64,000 bases of DNA from contig NZ_AUDJ01000014.1 of NCBI RefSeq assembly GCF_000425405.1, positions 166,979 through 230,978 of the forward strand, read 5' to 3'. Numbering within the stretch: the stretch's first letter is position 1; the number at the start of each line of letters is the position of its first letter. The notes under the pieces were generated by a model. The model was given only the letters and a program-made list of their open reading frames with translations, was not told the origin of the DNA and searched no databases. The position numbers and the translations under genes are program-made. The DNA comes from Ferrimonas kyonanensis DSM 18153. Lineage in GTDB: Bacteria > Pseudomonadota > Gammaproteobacteria > Enterobacterales > Shewanellaceae. Positions 56,144-64,000 of this stretch are shown piece after piece.

Positions 56144-57364
56144 TCACTGCCGGTAGCGGCTGAGAAAGGCTTCAAACTTGTCCAGTGCCCGGCCGAGATC
56201 CTCGATGTGGGGCAGGAACACAAACCGCAGGTGGTCCGGTTCGGGCCAGTTAAAGGCGGTGCCCTGCACCAGCAGAATCTTCTCCTGCATCAGCAGGTCC
56301 AGCACCAGTTTTTCGTCATCAATCAGGTTGAATTTGTTCACATCCAGTTTGGGAAAGGCGTACATGGCTCCCTTGGGGCGGGTGCAACTGACGCCATCAA
56401 TGGCGTTGAGGCGATCCACCACCAGATCCCGCTGTTCCAGCAGGCGGCCGCCGGGCAGAATCAGTTCCTGGATGCTTTGGTAGCCACCCAGGGCCGTCTG
56501 AATGGCGTGCTGCACCGGTACGTTGGCGCATAATCGCATAGACGCCAGCATCTCCAGCCCTTCGATGTAGTTCTTGGCGATGCCACGGTTGCCGGTCAGT
56601 ACCATCCAGCCGGCGCGGAAACCGGCGGCCCGGTATACCTTGGACAGGCCGTTGAAGGTGATGATCAGCAAATCGTCGGCCAGGGTGCAAGTGGGAATGT
56701 GCTCGGCACCGTCGTAGAGGATCTTGTCGTAGATCTCATCGGAGAACACCACCAGGTTGTGTTCTCGGGCAATCTGCAGCAGCTCCAGCAGCACCGCTTT
56801 GCTGTACACCGCGCCAGTGGGGTTGTTGGGGTTGATCAACACCAGCGCCTTGGTGCGCGGGGTGATCTTGGCCCGAATGTCGTCCAGATCCGGAAACCAG
56901 TCTGCCTGTTCGTCGCAGCGGTAGTGACGGGCAGCGCCGCCGGCCAGGTGCACGGCGGCGGTCCATAGCGGGTAGTCGGGTGCCGGAACCAGCACTTCAT
57001 CACCGTTATTGAGCAGACCCTGCATCGCCATCACAATCAGCTCTGAGACGCCGTTGCCAATGTAGACGTCGTCCACATCCAGATCGTGGATGCCCATCTG
57101 CTGGAAATAGTGCACCACCGCCTTGCGGGCGGAAAACAGCCCTTTGGCATCACAATAGCCCTGGCTTTCCGGCAGGTTGTGAATGACGTCGCGGACAATC
57201 TCCTCTGGGGCCTCAAAGCCGAACGGGGCGGGGTTGCCGATGTTCAGCTTCAGAACCCGGTGTCCCTCCTCTTCCAGCCGTTTTGCCTCCCGAGCCACTG
57301 GGCCACGGATGTCGTAACAGACGGTGCTGAGTTTGTCGGACTTTAATATCGGGTGCATGGCCAC
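56144..57364 (-). CDS. alaA: Glutamate-pyruvate aminotransferase AlaA
   Basis: PLP enzyme that makes alanine from pyruvate and glutamate. The 406 residues match E. coli AlaA (405). NPAPFGFEAPEEIVRDVIHN opens the substrate region, NPNNPTGAVYSKAVLLELLQ is the family signature, and the PLP Lys is in FNGLSKVYRAAGFRAGWM. FKLNIGNPAPFG-type start and a C-terminal VFLPHIEDLGRALDKFEAFL agree. The 285 bases upstream (57365-57649) hold only a divergent promoter region. Confidence 0.96.
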   Translation of the reverse strand: MAMHPILKSDKLSTVCYDIRGPVAREAKRLEEEGHRVLKLNIGNPAPFGFEAPEEIVRDVIHNLPESQGYCDAKGLFSARKAVVHYFQQMGIHDLDVDDVYIGNGVSELIVMAMQGLLNNGDEVLVPAPDYPLWTAAVHLAGGAARHYRCDEQADWFPDLDDIRAKITPRTKALVLINPNNPTGAVYSKAVLLELLQIAREHNLVVFSDEIYDKILYDGAEHIPTCTLADDLLIITFNGLSKVYRAAGFRAGWMVLTGNRGIAKNYIEGLEMLASMRLCANVPVQHAIQTALGGYQSIQELILPGGRLLEQRDLVVDRLNAIDGVSCTRPKGAMYAFPKLDVNKFNLIDDEKLVLDLLMQEKILLVQGTAFNWPEPDHLRFVFLPHIEDLGRALDKFEAFLSRYRQ

Positions 57365-57649
57365 AGGTACCTCTTAGCGGCAGGGAGGGGAAGAGTGTGG
57401 TTAAGTTAGCGGATTATGCTGGCTAAAGAAAGCCTTACAAAATGGGGCCTGAGTAGAGATAGGCGTAAGCCGATGGGTGATGAATGGTGTTTTTCACTGC
57501 CTGGTTTGGGGCTGGCTGGCGTTACCTTGAGGTCGTTGTTTGATTTTCCTCCCTGATGCTCTGATTTTCAAAGGCTTCTGACTGGATGACTTTTCACCGT
57601 TGTTAGGGTATAACACGGCCTCTGTGCAGGTCATACCAGATGGAGAGAT

Positions 57650-58129
57650 ATGGCAATCCCGGTTTCGGCGGCAACCTTTCGTCGCATAATGAATCTTTGG
57701 CCACCGCTGCTGTTCAGCAGCATCAAGATTGAAAAACTGGCACCGGACTACAGTTACTGTCGGGTGGCGCTGAGAGAGCGCCCGTGGAATCGCAACATCA
57801 ACCGCAGTCATTATGGCGGCAGTCTGTTTTCCATGACCGACCCGTTTTATGCCTTGTTGTTGATGGGAAAGTTGGGGCGGGGCTACCGGGTCTGGGACAA
57901 ATCCGCCGACATCGATTTCATTAAGCCCGGCAAAGGGCGACTGACGGCGGAGTTTGTCATCGATGCCGACACCATTCGCCAGGTACGGCAAGCGACTGCG
58001 GATGGCAGTAAATACCTGCCCAAGTTTGTGGTGGAGGTGAAAGACGGCCGCGGTGACGTGGTGTGCCGCCTGACTCGAGTGCTGTACGTACGTAAGGTGT
58101 TTGCCGGTAAAGACCAAAAAGCGGCATAA
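57650..58129 (+). CDS. DUF4442 hotdog-fold protein
   Basis: A 159-residue hotdog protein of the DUF4442 group (also the C-terminal domain of YiiD). Signatures are RRIMNLWPPLLFSSIKIEKL, NRNINRSHYGGSLFSMTDPF and YRVWDKSADIDFIKPGKGRL. It is expected to bind or hydrolyse an acyl thioester. GGAGAGAT precedes the ATG. A bidirectional terminator follows. Confidence 0.85.
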   Translation: MAIPVSAATFRRIMNLWPPLLFSSIKIEKLAPDYSYCRVALRERPWNRNINRSHYGGSLFSMTDPFYALLLMGKLGRGYRVWDKSADIDFIKPGKGRLTAEFVIDADTIRQVRQATADGSKYLPKFVVEVKDGRGDVVCRLTRVLYVRKVFAGKDQKAA

Positions 58130-58155
58130 AAAAACGGACCCCGAGGTCCGTTTTT
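58126..58155. terminator. Bidirectional terminator between DUF4442 gene and fldA
   Basis: AAAAAACGGACC-CCGA-GGTCCGTTTTTT, with A- and T-runs on both sides. Confidence 0.93.
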
Positions 58156-58176
58156 TGTGCGGGTGGAAGGTCGGCC

Positions 58177-58698
58177 TTACGCCAACTCCGCCAGGCACAT
58201 CTCTTCGTAGATCTGCTTAACCCAAGCATCGACACGGCTTTCGGTCAGCTCAGGTTGGCGATCTTCATCGATGCCCAGGCCCACAAAGGTGTTGTCATCA
58301 ACCAGCGCCTTGGAGGCTTCAAACTCGAAACCTTCGGTGGAGGTGTGGCCAACGATGATGCCGCCGCGATCGCGAACGATGTCACCCACCATACCCATGG
58401 CGTCGAGGAAGTACTCGGCGTAATCCTCTTGGTCGCCACAGCCAAAGATGGCTACCAGCTTATCGGTAAAGTCGATCTGCTCCAGTTCGGGGAAGAAGTC
58501 GTCCCAGTCACACTGGGCTTCGCCGTAATACCAGGTCGGAATGCCGAACAGCAGCAGGCTGAACTCATCAATCTCTTCTTTGGTGCTTTTAGCGATATCT
58601 TTCACATCACAGATTGCACCCAGTTTTTTCTGGATCATCTTGGCGACGGCTTCGGTGTTGCCAGTGTCGCTGCCAAAAAACAGACCTACGCTTGCCAT
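58177..58698 (-). CDS. fldA: Flavodoxin 1
   Basis: A 173-residue FMN-binding electron carrier used in methionine synthase activation, radical enzymes and isoprenoid synthesis. The FMN phosphate loop is GLFFGSDTGNTEAVAKMIQK, and LLFGIPTWYYGEAQCDWDDF and VAIFGCGDQEDYAEYFLDAM follow as in E. coli FldA (176 aa). It ends a likely operon DUF2788-ybfE-fldA. The fur gene that follows fldA in enterobacteria is not here. Confidence 0.97.
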   Translation of the reverse strand: MASVGLFFGSDTGNTEAVAKMIQKKLGAICDVKDIAKSTKEEIDEFSLLLFGIPTWYYGEAQCDWDDFFPELEQIDFTDKLVAIFGCGDQEDYAEYFLDAMGMVGDIVRDRGGIIVGHTSTEGFEFEASKALVDDNTFVGLGIDEDRQPELTESRVDAWVKQIYEEMCLAELA

Positions 58699-58740
58699 TT
58701 ATCTACCTATTTGTTCGTCAATAACTGCGGCTGACAGTGT

Positions 58741-59028
58741 CTAGTCAGCCTTACCAACTTGTTGAAACTGTTTCAGAAGAATGGACTCTATCAATTGACC
58801 GCGACTGACATTGTCCAGGGTCGCCTGCTCATTTAATGCAGTATAGAGTTCATCGGAAACTTTAAGTTCAATTCGTTTCAACCCCAGGGTGCGGTCGCGC
58901 TGAATCTGATTGCGCTTGTTGACACGCAGTTGCTCTTTTCGAGGCAACGGGTTGCTTCTGGGCCTGCCGCGACGCTTCTCAGTCGCGAACAGATCCATGG
59001 TGGTTCTATCCGTCTTTTCTACTGCCAT
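58741..59028 (-). CDS. ybfE: LexA-regulated ribbon-helix-helix-like protein YbfE
   Basis: A 95-residue basic protein of the YbfE family. TMDLFATEKRRGRPRSNPLP is the conserved Arg-rich start, and LKRIELKVSDELYTALNEQA followed by NVSRGQLIESILLKQF reads like a ribbon-helix-helix DNA-binding fold. In enterobacteria it is SOS-controlled; I see no clear LexA box here. It lies 42 bases before fldA and 13 bases after the DUF2788 gene. Confidence 0.88.
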   Translation of the reverse strand: MAVEKTDRTTMDLFATEKRRGRPRSNPLPRKEQLRVNKRNQIQRDRTLGLKRIELKVSDELYTALNEQATLDNVSRGQLIESILLKQFQQVGKAD

Positions 59029-59041
59029 GCATTGTCGCTAC

Positions 59042-59263
59042 TTAACCAATCCCGGCGCCTTCCCATACCAGCTGAATAATGCCTTTGGCGATAAAGCCGG
59101 CACAGCCGAGAAAGAGCACGAGCCAGACGATGCCACGACCAAAAGGAGGAACATCGCCTTTGTTTAATACGTCCCGGATCGACATTCCAATCAGAAAAAA
59201 CACCGCTGCAAAAAACAGGTTTAACCCTACTGCTTCGAGCTGTGCTACGTCTGTGACTAACAT
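59042..59263 (-). CDS. DUF2788 small membrane protein
   Basis: A 73-residue protein with two transmembrane helices (about residues 10-28, VGLNLFFAAVFFLIGMSIRD, and 43-66, GIVWLVLFLGCAGFIAKGII) joined by LNKGDVPPFGRG. This is the DUF2788 pattern, often found beside ybfE and fldA. The function is unknown. Confidence 0.85.
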   Translation of the reverse strand: MLVTDVAQLEAVGLNLFFAAVFFLIGMSIRDVLNKGDVPPFGRGIVWLVLFLGCAGFIAKGIIQLVWEGAGIG

Positions 59264-59363
59264 CCTTTTACCATCCTGGCGAAACCGGCGGGCTACTATA
59301 GCATAACCTCACTGGGGTTAGAACGGTTTTCAGCGGTAACTTATCATAGTAACCGTATGGGAT

Positions 59364-60140
59364 TTACCCTTGATAAGGCGCCAGAAACTGCGCCACATGA
59401 CGGTTGAACTGATCGGGTTTTTCGGCGTGCAGCCAGTGACCGGTGCCGGTAATGATCCGGGCTTTTGCCTGGGGAAAGCGGCGGCCGATCTCCGGCCGGT
59501 GTTCCGGCAGCAGGTAATCCGAGCGCTCCCCTTTCACAAACAACACCGGGCCCGAATAGGGCGGCTGCTCCGGCAGTGGACCGATGATGTCCGGGTAGTG
59601 GTGGACGATGGTGTTGATGTCCAGCTGCCAATGATAGTCACCGTCACTGTCCGGACGCAGGTTTTTCAGCAGAAAGGCGCTGGTGCCACTGTCAATGCCG
59701 GCTTGGTTGAAGTGTTGTTGGGCGGATTTTCGGGTCAGTTGCGGCTGCTGATTCAGTTCGGTCAGGGTGGCGAGAACCGCTTGATGCCGCTGAGTCTGAT
59801 ACCCCACCGGGGCGATGTCGGCCACCACCAGGGCGCTCACCTGTTGCGGATGGGCCTGGGCGTAGGTCATCGCCACTTTGCCTCCCAATGAGTGGCCCAC
59901 CAGGGCCCAGCGGTCGAGACTGAGTTGCCGACGCAATTGCTCCAGGGCTTCGGCCATATTGGCCAGTGACATGGGGTACCCCATGACCGAGCGGCCGTGG
60001 TTGGGGAGGTCAATTCGAATCACCCGCCAGTGCTCGGCCAGCAGTGCCGCTCCCAGGCGGCCTAAATTATCGGCATTTCCAAATAGCCCGTGGATCAACA
60101 CCACGGCGGGCCCGTGTCCCTGGTCAATGAAGTTCAGCAT
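59364..60140 (-). CDS. ybfF: Alpha/beta hydrolase YbfF (esterase)
   Basis: A 258-residue esterase that hydrolyses acyl-CoA and small esters in E. coli. VVLIHGLFGNADNLGRLGAA forms the oxyanion loop. The nucleophile Ser is in LVGHSLGGKVAMTYAQ, the acid Asp lies in LFVKGERSDYLL and the His in GTGHWLHAEKPDQF. The start at 60140 agrees with the family (MLNFIDQGHGPAVVLIHGLF). It is divergent from seqA, the same as in enterobacteria. Confidence 0.92.
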   Translation of the reverse strand: MLNFIDQGHGPAVVLIHGLFGNADNLGRLGAALLAEHWRVIRIDLPNHGRSVMGYPMSLANMAEALEQLRRQLSLDRWALVGHSLGGKVAMTYAQAHPQQVSALVVADIAPVGYQTQRHQAVLATLTELNQQPQLTRKSAQQHFNQAGIDSGTSAFLLKNLRPDSDGDYHWQLDINTIVHHYPDIIGPLPEQPPYSGPVLFVKGERSDYLLPEHRPEIGRRFPQAKARIITGTGHWLHAEKPDQFNRHVAQFLAPYQG

Positions 60141-60275
60141 AGCGTCCTGATGCGAAGTGCTTTGGTGGCGCAAATTGTGCTGACGCAAACGGCAAAATGC
60201 AAACGGTGGCGTAGCCTGATTTCGTCTGGTGTGGTTATAATGCCTGTCGACATCAACCCGGCGATCGGAAAGCCC

Positions 60276-60839
60276 ATGAAATATATCGAAATCGACGACG
60301 AACTGTATAGCCACATTGCCAGTAACACTCAGCGTATTGGCGAGAGTGCCTCCGACATTTTGCGTCGTTTGCTGAATCTGCAGACGAGCAACGTTGAGGC
60401 GGCCATTCCCGAGCAGATCAGTCAGCCGGGACTGGAACAGCGCAGCAGTGTCGTGGTTGAAGAGGCGCCTCAACTGGAGGTGCGCTCCCGGGTCGCCGAA
60501 GCGGGCCAGTTCAGCGAGTTGCTGGACGATGCGCTGCTGACCCAGCAGAAAGGGGCGGTTGGTCGTTTCCTGTATCTGCTGGATGCCCTGTACCGGCAGC
60601 AGCCGGAAGCGTTTTCCGGTGTGTTGGAGATTCGCGGCCGTGACCGACTCTACTTTGCCACCAGCAAAGAGGAGTTGTTGTCGGCCAGTAAGACCGCCAA
60701 CCCTAAGCAGATCGGTGATAGCACCTACTGGGTGACGTCCAACAACAATACCGCTAAGAAGCGCACGTTGCTGAAATCGGTCGCGGTTAAGCTGGGGTGC
60801 CCCGATGAGGTGGCTCAGGACGTTGCAGCGCGCATCTAA
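60276..60839 (+). CDS. seqA: Negative modulator of replication initiation SeqA
   Basis: Binds hemimethylated GATC sites behind the fork and sequesters oriC. The 187 residues show the oligomerisation domain KYIEIDDELYSHIASNTQRI followed by GESASDILRRLL, a linker, and the DNA-binding domain (GAVGRFLYLLDALYRQQPEA, DRLYFATSKEELLSASKTAN and the STYWVTSNNNTAKKRTLL stretch). A TATAAT box lies at 60236-60241. pgm follows 55 bases later. SeqA goes with Dam methylase and MukBEF in this bacterial group. Confidence 0.96.
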   Translation: MKYIEIDDELYSHIASNTQRIGESASDILRRLLNLQTSNVEAAIPEQISQPGLEQRSSVVVEEAPQLEVRSRVAEAGQFSELLDDALLTQQKGAVGRFLYLLDALYRQQPEAFSGVLEIRGRDRLYFATSKEELLSASKTANPKQIGDSTYWVTSNNNTAKKRTLLKSVAVKLGCPDEVAQDVAARI

Positions 60840-60894
60840 GGTCGCTAACGTAAAGAACATCGAAGCACGGACGCGTTAAGCAGGACAAAAATCT

Positions 60895-62538
60895 ATGGCA
60901 CACCACTCCCGAGCTGGCCAAACGGCCAGCCCGGCTGATGTCACCGACATCAGCCATCTGGTCAGCAGTTACTACACCCTTAAACCTAATGCCAAGCACA
61001 GCGCCGAACGAGTCAGTTTTGGCACCTCGGGCCACCGGGGCTGCGCTTTTAGCCGCTCGTTTAATGAGTCGCACATCCTGGCGATTGCTCAGGCGGTGGT
61101 GGATTATCGCCAGATGCAGGGGTTTGATGGCCCCATGTACCTGGGGTTTGATACCCACGGCCTGAGTCAGCCGGCGTTCACTTCGGTATTGCAGGTGTTG
61201 GCGGCCAACGGTGTGACCGCCCGGGTTCAGGAGGGGCGGGGCTTTGTAGCAACGCCGGTGATCTCCCATGCCATTCTGAATCATAACCGCCAGGGGGGCG
61301 ATCGGGCCGACGGGCTGATCTTGACTCCGTCTCACAATCCACCGCAAGACGGCGGCATTAAGTACAATCCGCCCTATGGCGGCCCGGCGGATACCGATGC
61401 CACCGGATTTATCGCCGAACGGGCCAACGCTTACCTGAGCGATGGTCTTAGCGGCGTGCAGCAGGTTAGCCTGGATGTGGCGATGGCCTCCGGGCTGATT
61501 GAATCGGTCGACATCATCGGCACCTACGTCGAACATCTCGCCGATGTCATTGATTTTGATGCCATTCGCGGTGCCAAACTGAAGATCGGTGTCGATCCCA
61601 TGGGGGGCTCCGGTGTGCACACCTGGCCACGGATTGCGGCCAAGTACAACATCGACATCGAGGTGGTTAACCCGGTGGTGGATGCAGCGTTTGCCTTCAT
61701 GCCCCTGGATAAAGACGGCAAGATTCGTATGGATTGCTCGTCGCCCTTTGCCATGACCAATCTGCTCAAACTCAAAGACGACTTTGATATCAGCATTGGC
61801 AATGATCCGGATTTCGATCGCCATGGCATTGTGTGCCGTGATGGCGGCCTGATGAACCCGAACCACTACCTGGCGGTAGCCATCGATTACCTGTTGGGAC
61901 ACCGGCCGAACTGGCGGGGCGATCTGCCCGTGGGTAAGACTCTGGTGTCTTCCGCCATTATCGACCGGGTGGTGGCCAGCCATGGTCGTCAACTGATGGA
62001 AGTCCCGGTAGGCTTTAAGTGGTTTGTATCCGGCCTGCACCAGGGCAATCTGGCGTTCGGCGGAGAAGAGAGCGCCGGAGCCAGCTTCCTGGATAAGCAA
62101 GGGCAGGCCTTCTCCACCGATAAGGACGGCTTTATTCTGGGACTGCTGGCGGCCGAAGTTCTGGCGGTGACCGGCCAGTCGCCGGCAGCGCGCTATCGTG
62201 AGTTGGAGCAGACGTTTGGACAGGCGTTTTATCGCCGACTCGATGCGCCGGCCAATGACGCGCAGAAGAGCCTGCTTAAGGCGATGGAGCCGGAGCAGGT
62301 GCAATCCGATACTCTGGCAGGCGAAGCCATCGTGGCGCGACTGACCCAGGCTCCGGGAAATGGCGCAGCCATCGGTGGACTCAAAGTGACCACTGAAAAC
62401 GGCTGGTTTGCTGCTCGTCCATCCGGTACTGAAGCCATCTATAAGATCTACGCCGAAAGTCTGAAGAGCGAGGCGCATCTCGAACTGCTGCTTGAGGACG
62501 CCAAGGCCCTGGTCAGTGCGGTGTTTGAGGCGGAGTAG
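60895..62538 (+). CDS. pgm: Phosphoglucomutase (alpha-D-glucose-specific)
   Basis: Interconverts glucose 1-phosphate and glucose 6-phosphate. The 547 residues match E. coli Pgm (546). VSFGTSGHRGCAFSRSFNES opens the enzyme, the phosphorylated Ser146 is in LILTPSHNPPQDGGIKYNPP, and the metal loop is GNDPDFDRHGI. FGGEESAGASFLDKQG binds sugar, and ARPSGTEAIYKIYAESL is the phosphate-binding end. It follows seqA, as in E. coli. Confidence 0.97.
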   Translation: MAHHSRAGQTASPADVTDISHLVSSYYTLKPNAKHSAERVSFGTSGHRGCAFSRSFNESHILAIAQAVVDYRQMQGFDGPMYLGFDTHGLSQPAFTSVLQVLAANGVTARVQEGRGFVATPVISHAILNHNRQGGDRADGLILTPSHNPPQDGGIKYNPPYGGPADTDATGFIAERANAYLSDGLSGVQQVSLDVAMASGLIESVDIIGTYVEHLADVIDFDAIRGAKLKIGVDPMGGSGVHTWPRIAAKYNIDIEVVNPVVDAAFAFMPLDKDGKIRMDCSSPFAMTNLLKLKDDFDISIGNDPDFDRHGIVCRDGGLMNPNHYLAVAIDYLLGHRPNWRGDLPVGKTLVSSAIIDRVVASHGRQLMEVPVGFKWFVSGLHQGNLAFGGEESAGASFLDKQGQAFSTDKDGFILGLLAAEVLAVTGQSPAARYRELEQTFGQAFYRRLDAPANDAQKSLLKAMEPEQVQSDTLAGEAIVARLTQAPGNGAAIGGLKVTTENGWFAARPSGTEAIYKIYAESLKSEAHLELLLEDAKALVSAVFEAE

Positions 62539-62551
62539 TCCTATCATCACG

Positions 62552-62589
62552 CACAAAAAAACGGCAGCCTCGGGCTGCCGTTTTTTGTG
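62552..62589. terminator. Terminator between pgm and the Cys-rich peptide gene
   Basis: CACAAAAAAACGGCAGCC-TCG-GGCTGCCGTTTTTTGTG is a long near-perfect stem with A- and T-runs, bidirectional. Confidence 0.95.
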
Positions 62590-62616
62590 CCGCCGGCTAA
62601 TGCGGCCGAGGTAACA

Positions 62617-62808
62617 TCAGCACTGGCTGCGGCAGGATTTGTACTGGTTTTCGCAGTAGCGTTCGCTGGTGCCCGACTCGACACAGGCGTTGTGTTCCAA
62701 CATGCACTGCCAGGCGCAGCTGTTCATGGCTGAGGCGCCGAAAATGGAGGCGCCAAAGGCAGCGCTGGCGGCCATGATCAGGGCGGCAAGGTGTTTTTTG
62801 GTCAACAT
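62617..62808 (-). CDS. Small secreted Cys-rich protein
   Basis: A 63-residue protein with a signal peptide (MLTKKHLAALIMAASAAFGA, continuing to about residue 27). The mature peptide of about 36 residues has six Cys: NSCAWQCMLEHNACVESG and RYCENQYKSCRSQC. Spacing C-x3-C-x6-C then C-x6-C-x3-C is symmetrical and suggests a disulfide-bonded helical hairpin (CX3C/CX6C). AAAAAGGACTTCACC precedes the ATG. I do not recognise a family. Confidence 0.72.
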   Translation of the reverse strand: MLTKKHLAALIMAASAAFGASIFGASAMNSCAWQCMLEHNACVESGTSERYCENQYKSCRSQC

Positions 62809-62860
62809 GGTGAAGTCCTTTTTAAAATTTCCGTGAAATCATTGCAGCATGACTGCGGCA

Positions 62861-62900
62861 GCAGCGGTCGCCCTCGTTTTTAGGGCGGTGGCGCCGCTGC
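62861..62900. other. Strong hairpin in the 355-base gap before the GNAT gene
   Basis: GCAGCGG-T-CGCCCT pairs with AGGGCG and CCGCTGC around a loop containing five T. No gene is seen in 62809-63163; the role of the stem is unknown. Confidence 0.5.
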
Positions 62901-63163
62901 AGGTGGCCCGCGTGTCGTCGCAACAAAACTGGCATACTACTTCCTCGGAAAGTGAGTGGGTTATTGGCCAGTCCTTTCCGGGGCTTTGGTACTATCTCTT
63001 TATTTTTCAGGCTCCTGCAATCTTTGTTGGGTGTGAAATTGTGCCAGTGTTTTGCGATGGTGCACGGCAGAGATGTGCCCGCCGCGGTTGCGGATGAGAA
63101 CCGTTGATTTATTTCTGCGCTTGCTGCAAGTTCGGAATCTGGTTACTTGGCAAAGAGGCGGTA

Positions 63164-63682
63164 ATGACAGAGGGAAAGGTCCTGAGCATAAGGCGACTGA
63201 CGCCGGATGATGAAACCTGGCTGTTTGAGCTGGAACGGGATCCTGAAGTGATGCGTTACACCGACCGCGGCCCGCAGACCTTGGCGCAGATCCAGCAGCA
63301 GATGCCCGCACTGCTGGCCGGCTATGACAACCCGCAAGGCCTTAAGCTGTGGGTAGTAACCCATCCACAGTTGGGAGACATCGGCACGGTGGCATTCTAT
63401 CCGGGGGAGTCAGGACAGTATGAAGTGGGTTACAAGCTGGGGCGGAGCCACTGGGGACTCGGTCTTGGCAGCGCTGCCATGGCGGCGCTGATGGCCTGGG
63501 TGGCGGAGCACCACCCCGAAGCCCGGCTGGTGGCCGAGGTCTTTGAGCCCAATATTGCGTCGACCCGGATTTTGCAGCGGTTTGGCTTTACCCTGAGTAA
63601 GCGCTTCTACAATGAGGATCGCCAGATGTGGGATCAGCGGTTTGAGCGCCCCAGCGTCGACGAACTTCCTCTAGGGGAGTGA
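63164..63682 (+). CDS. GNAT family N-acetyltransferase (RimJ/RimL type)
   Basis: A 172-residue acetyltransferase: SIRRLTPDDETWLFELERDP, EVMRYTDRGPQTLAQIQ, YEVGYKLGRSHWGLGLGSAA (acetyl-CoA binding loop) and VFEPNIASTRILQRFGFTLS, typical of the RimJ/RimL branch that acetylates ribosomal proteins or small amines. The ATG at 63164 is near AGAGGCGG. The substrate is unknown. Confidence 0.87.
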   Translation: MTEGKVLSIRRLTPDDETWLFELERDPEVMRYTDRGPQTLAQIQQQMPALLAGYDNPQGLKLWVVTHPQLGDIGTVAFYPGESGQYEVGYKLGRSHWGLGLGSAAMAALMAWVAEHHPEARLVAEVFEPNIASTRILQRFGFTLSKRFYNEDRQMWDQRFERPSVDELPLGE

Positions 63683-63689
63683 CCGCGTT

Positions 63690-63918
63690 TTTTGTCATTC
63701 TTGCGCAGGCGAAAATCCTGCGTCTTTCCCAGGATCAAAAATCAAAGCCGCTGGGCCCTGGTGTTGGCAAGGACGACCACTATTTCCCCCTCCGTCGTGC
63801 CCGCGCACGCGGGTAGCCAGTGTCTGTGCCTTTTGTCATTCTTGCGCAGGCGAGAATCCAGCGTCTTTCCCAGGATCAAAATCAAAGCCGCTGGGCCCTC
63901 GCGTGCGCAAGGGCGACG
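63690..63918. repeat. Tandem REP-like intergenic repeats
   Basis: Two copies of a segment of about 88 bases, 63690-63777 and 63831-63918, share at least 69 almost identical bases (TTTTGTCATTCTTGCGCAGG at the start, CTGGGCCCT near the end of the core). A related shorter unit with hairpin CCCGCG-CA-CGCGGG lies between them at 63794-63821. The GTCATTCYTGCGCAGGCGRRAATCC pattern is that of widespread short palindromic repeats in proteobacteria. No gene is seen from 63683 to the end of the window. Confidence 0.85.
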
Positions 63919-64000
63919 GTGCTAATGGGGAGGGGGAGGGGTAAACGAGCAGTGATTGCGGTGTTGGCAGAGCTCGGTGCTGGTTGTTCTCCTCATCAAC

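Noticed and set aside
60787..62556. Long open frame on the strand opposite pgm (589 codons)
   Set aside because: It mirrors the codon structure of pgm, has no family signature and no ribosome site.
1..64000. tRNA, rRNA, CRISPR array, integrase or insertion sequence
   Set aside because: No T-loop-like tRNA pattern, no regularly spaced repeats and no transposase or integrase motifs were seen.

Overview
The window looks like a chromosomal segment of a marine or respiratory gammaproteobacterium close to Shewanella or Ferrimonas. The grounds are the gene families and order: rne/rluC divergent, gltA divergent from sdhCDAB-sucABCD, an FNR-type napFDABC cluster, sstT, gltS, alaA-yfbR, fldA-ybfE and ybfF/seqA-pgm. 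Coding density is high, the sequence is moderately GC-rich, and I see no rRNA, tRNA, CRISPR, integrase or insertion sequence. The genus assignment is inference.

Layout. 1-2590: the 5' end of rne (truncated by the window edge), its long structured leader, rluC and a HAD phosphatase. 2677-14181: the TCA block, with gltA on the minus strand and sdhCDAB-sucABCD on the plus strand, ending in a 215-nt 3' UTR and a strong terminator. 14216-17073: small periplasmic and tautomerase-type genes (TonB-C/TPR protein, NrfJ-like protein, ABM monooxygenase, DUF1904). 17374-21931: periplasmic nitrate reductase napFDABC behind a perfect FNR site. 21948-34147: mostly single genes (FrnE-type DsbA, CLCA_X metalloprotein, two hotdog thioesterases, DUF952, peroxiredoxin-like, methyltransferases, DUF482, sstT, cupin, NmrA/LysR divergent pair, TerB, DUF4823 lipoprotein, ABM). 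34166-40869: a compact four-gene operon for an MksBEFG/Wadjet-like condensin with a toprim nuclease. 40892-46442: M15 peptidase, ahpC-ahpF, gltS. 46485-50867: a lipase-like secreted protein, a lipoprotein, a CII-like regulator and dgt. 51069-55004: a cPLA2/patatin-like phospholipase, a DUF2325 protein and btuF, the last two sharing a region with a perfect Fur box. 55005-55444: a gene-free stretch that is strongly structured and ends, on the minus strand, in an intrinsic terminator. 55445-62808: yfbR, alaA, DUF4442, fldA, ybfE, DUF2788, ybfF, seqA, pgm and a Cys-rich secreted peptide. 63164-64000: a GNAT acetyltransferase and a tandem REP-like repeat.

How the genes work together. GltA, succinate dehydrogenase, 2-oxoglutarate dehydrogenase E1/E2 and succinyl-CoA synthetase give half of the TCA cycle in one place (E3, lpd, is not here). 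Nap adds an anaerobic quinol-linked nitrate respiration under FNR. AhpCF and several thiol proteins handle peroxide.

The most interesting system is the condensin operon at 34318-40816. Its gene order is SMC, KITE-like, kleisin-like, then toprim nuclease, rather than the usual kleisin-KITE-SMC-nuclease order of MksFEBG/JetABCD. It sits in a genome that also carries seqA and so probably has a housekeeping MukBEF elsewhere. The second candidate for something new is an apparent independent structured RNA on the minus strand at about 54985-55312.
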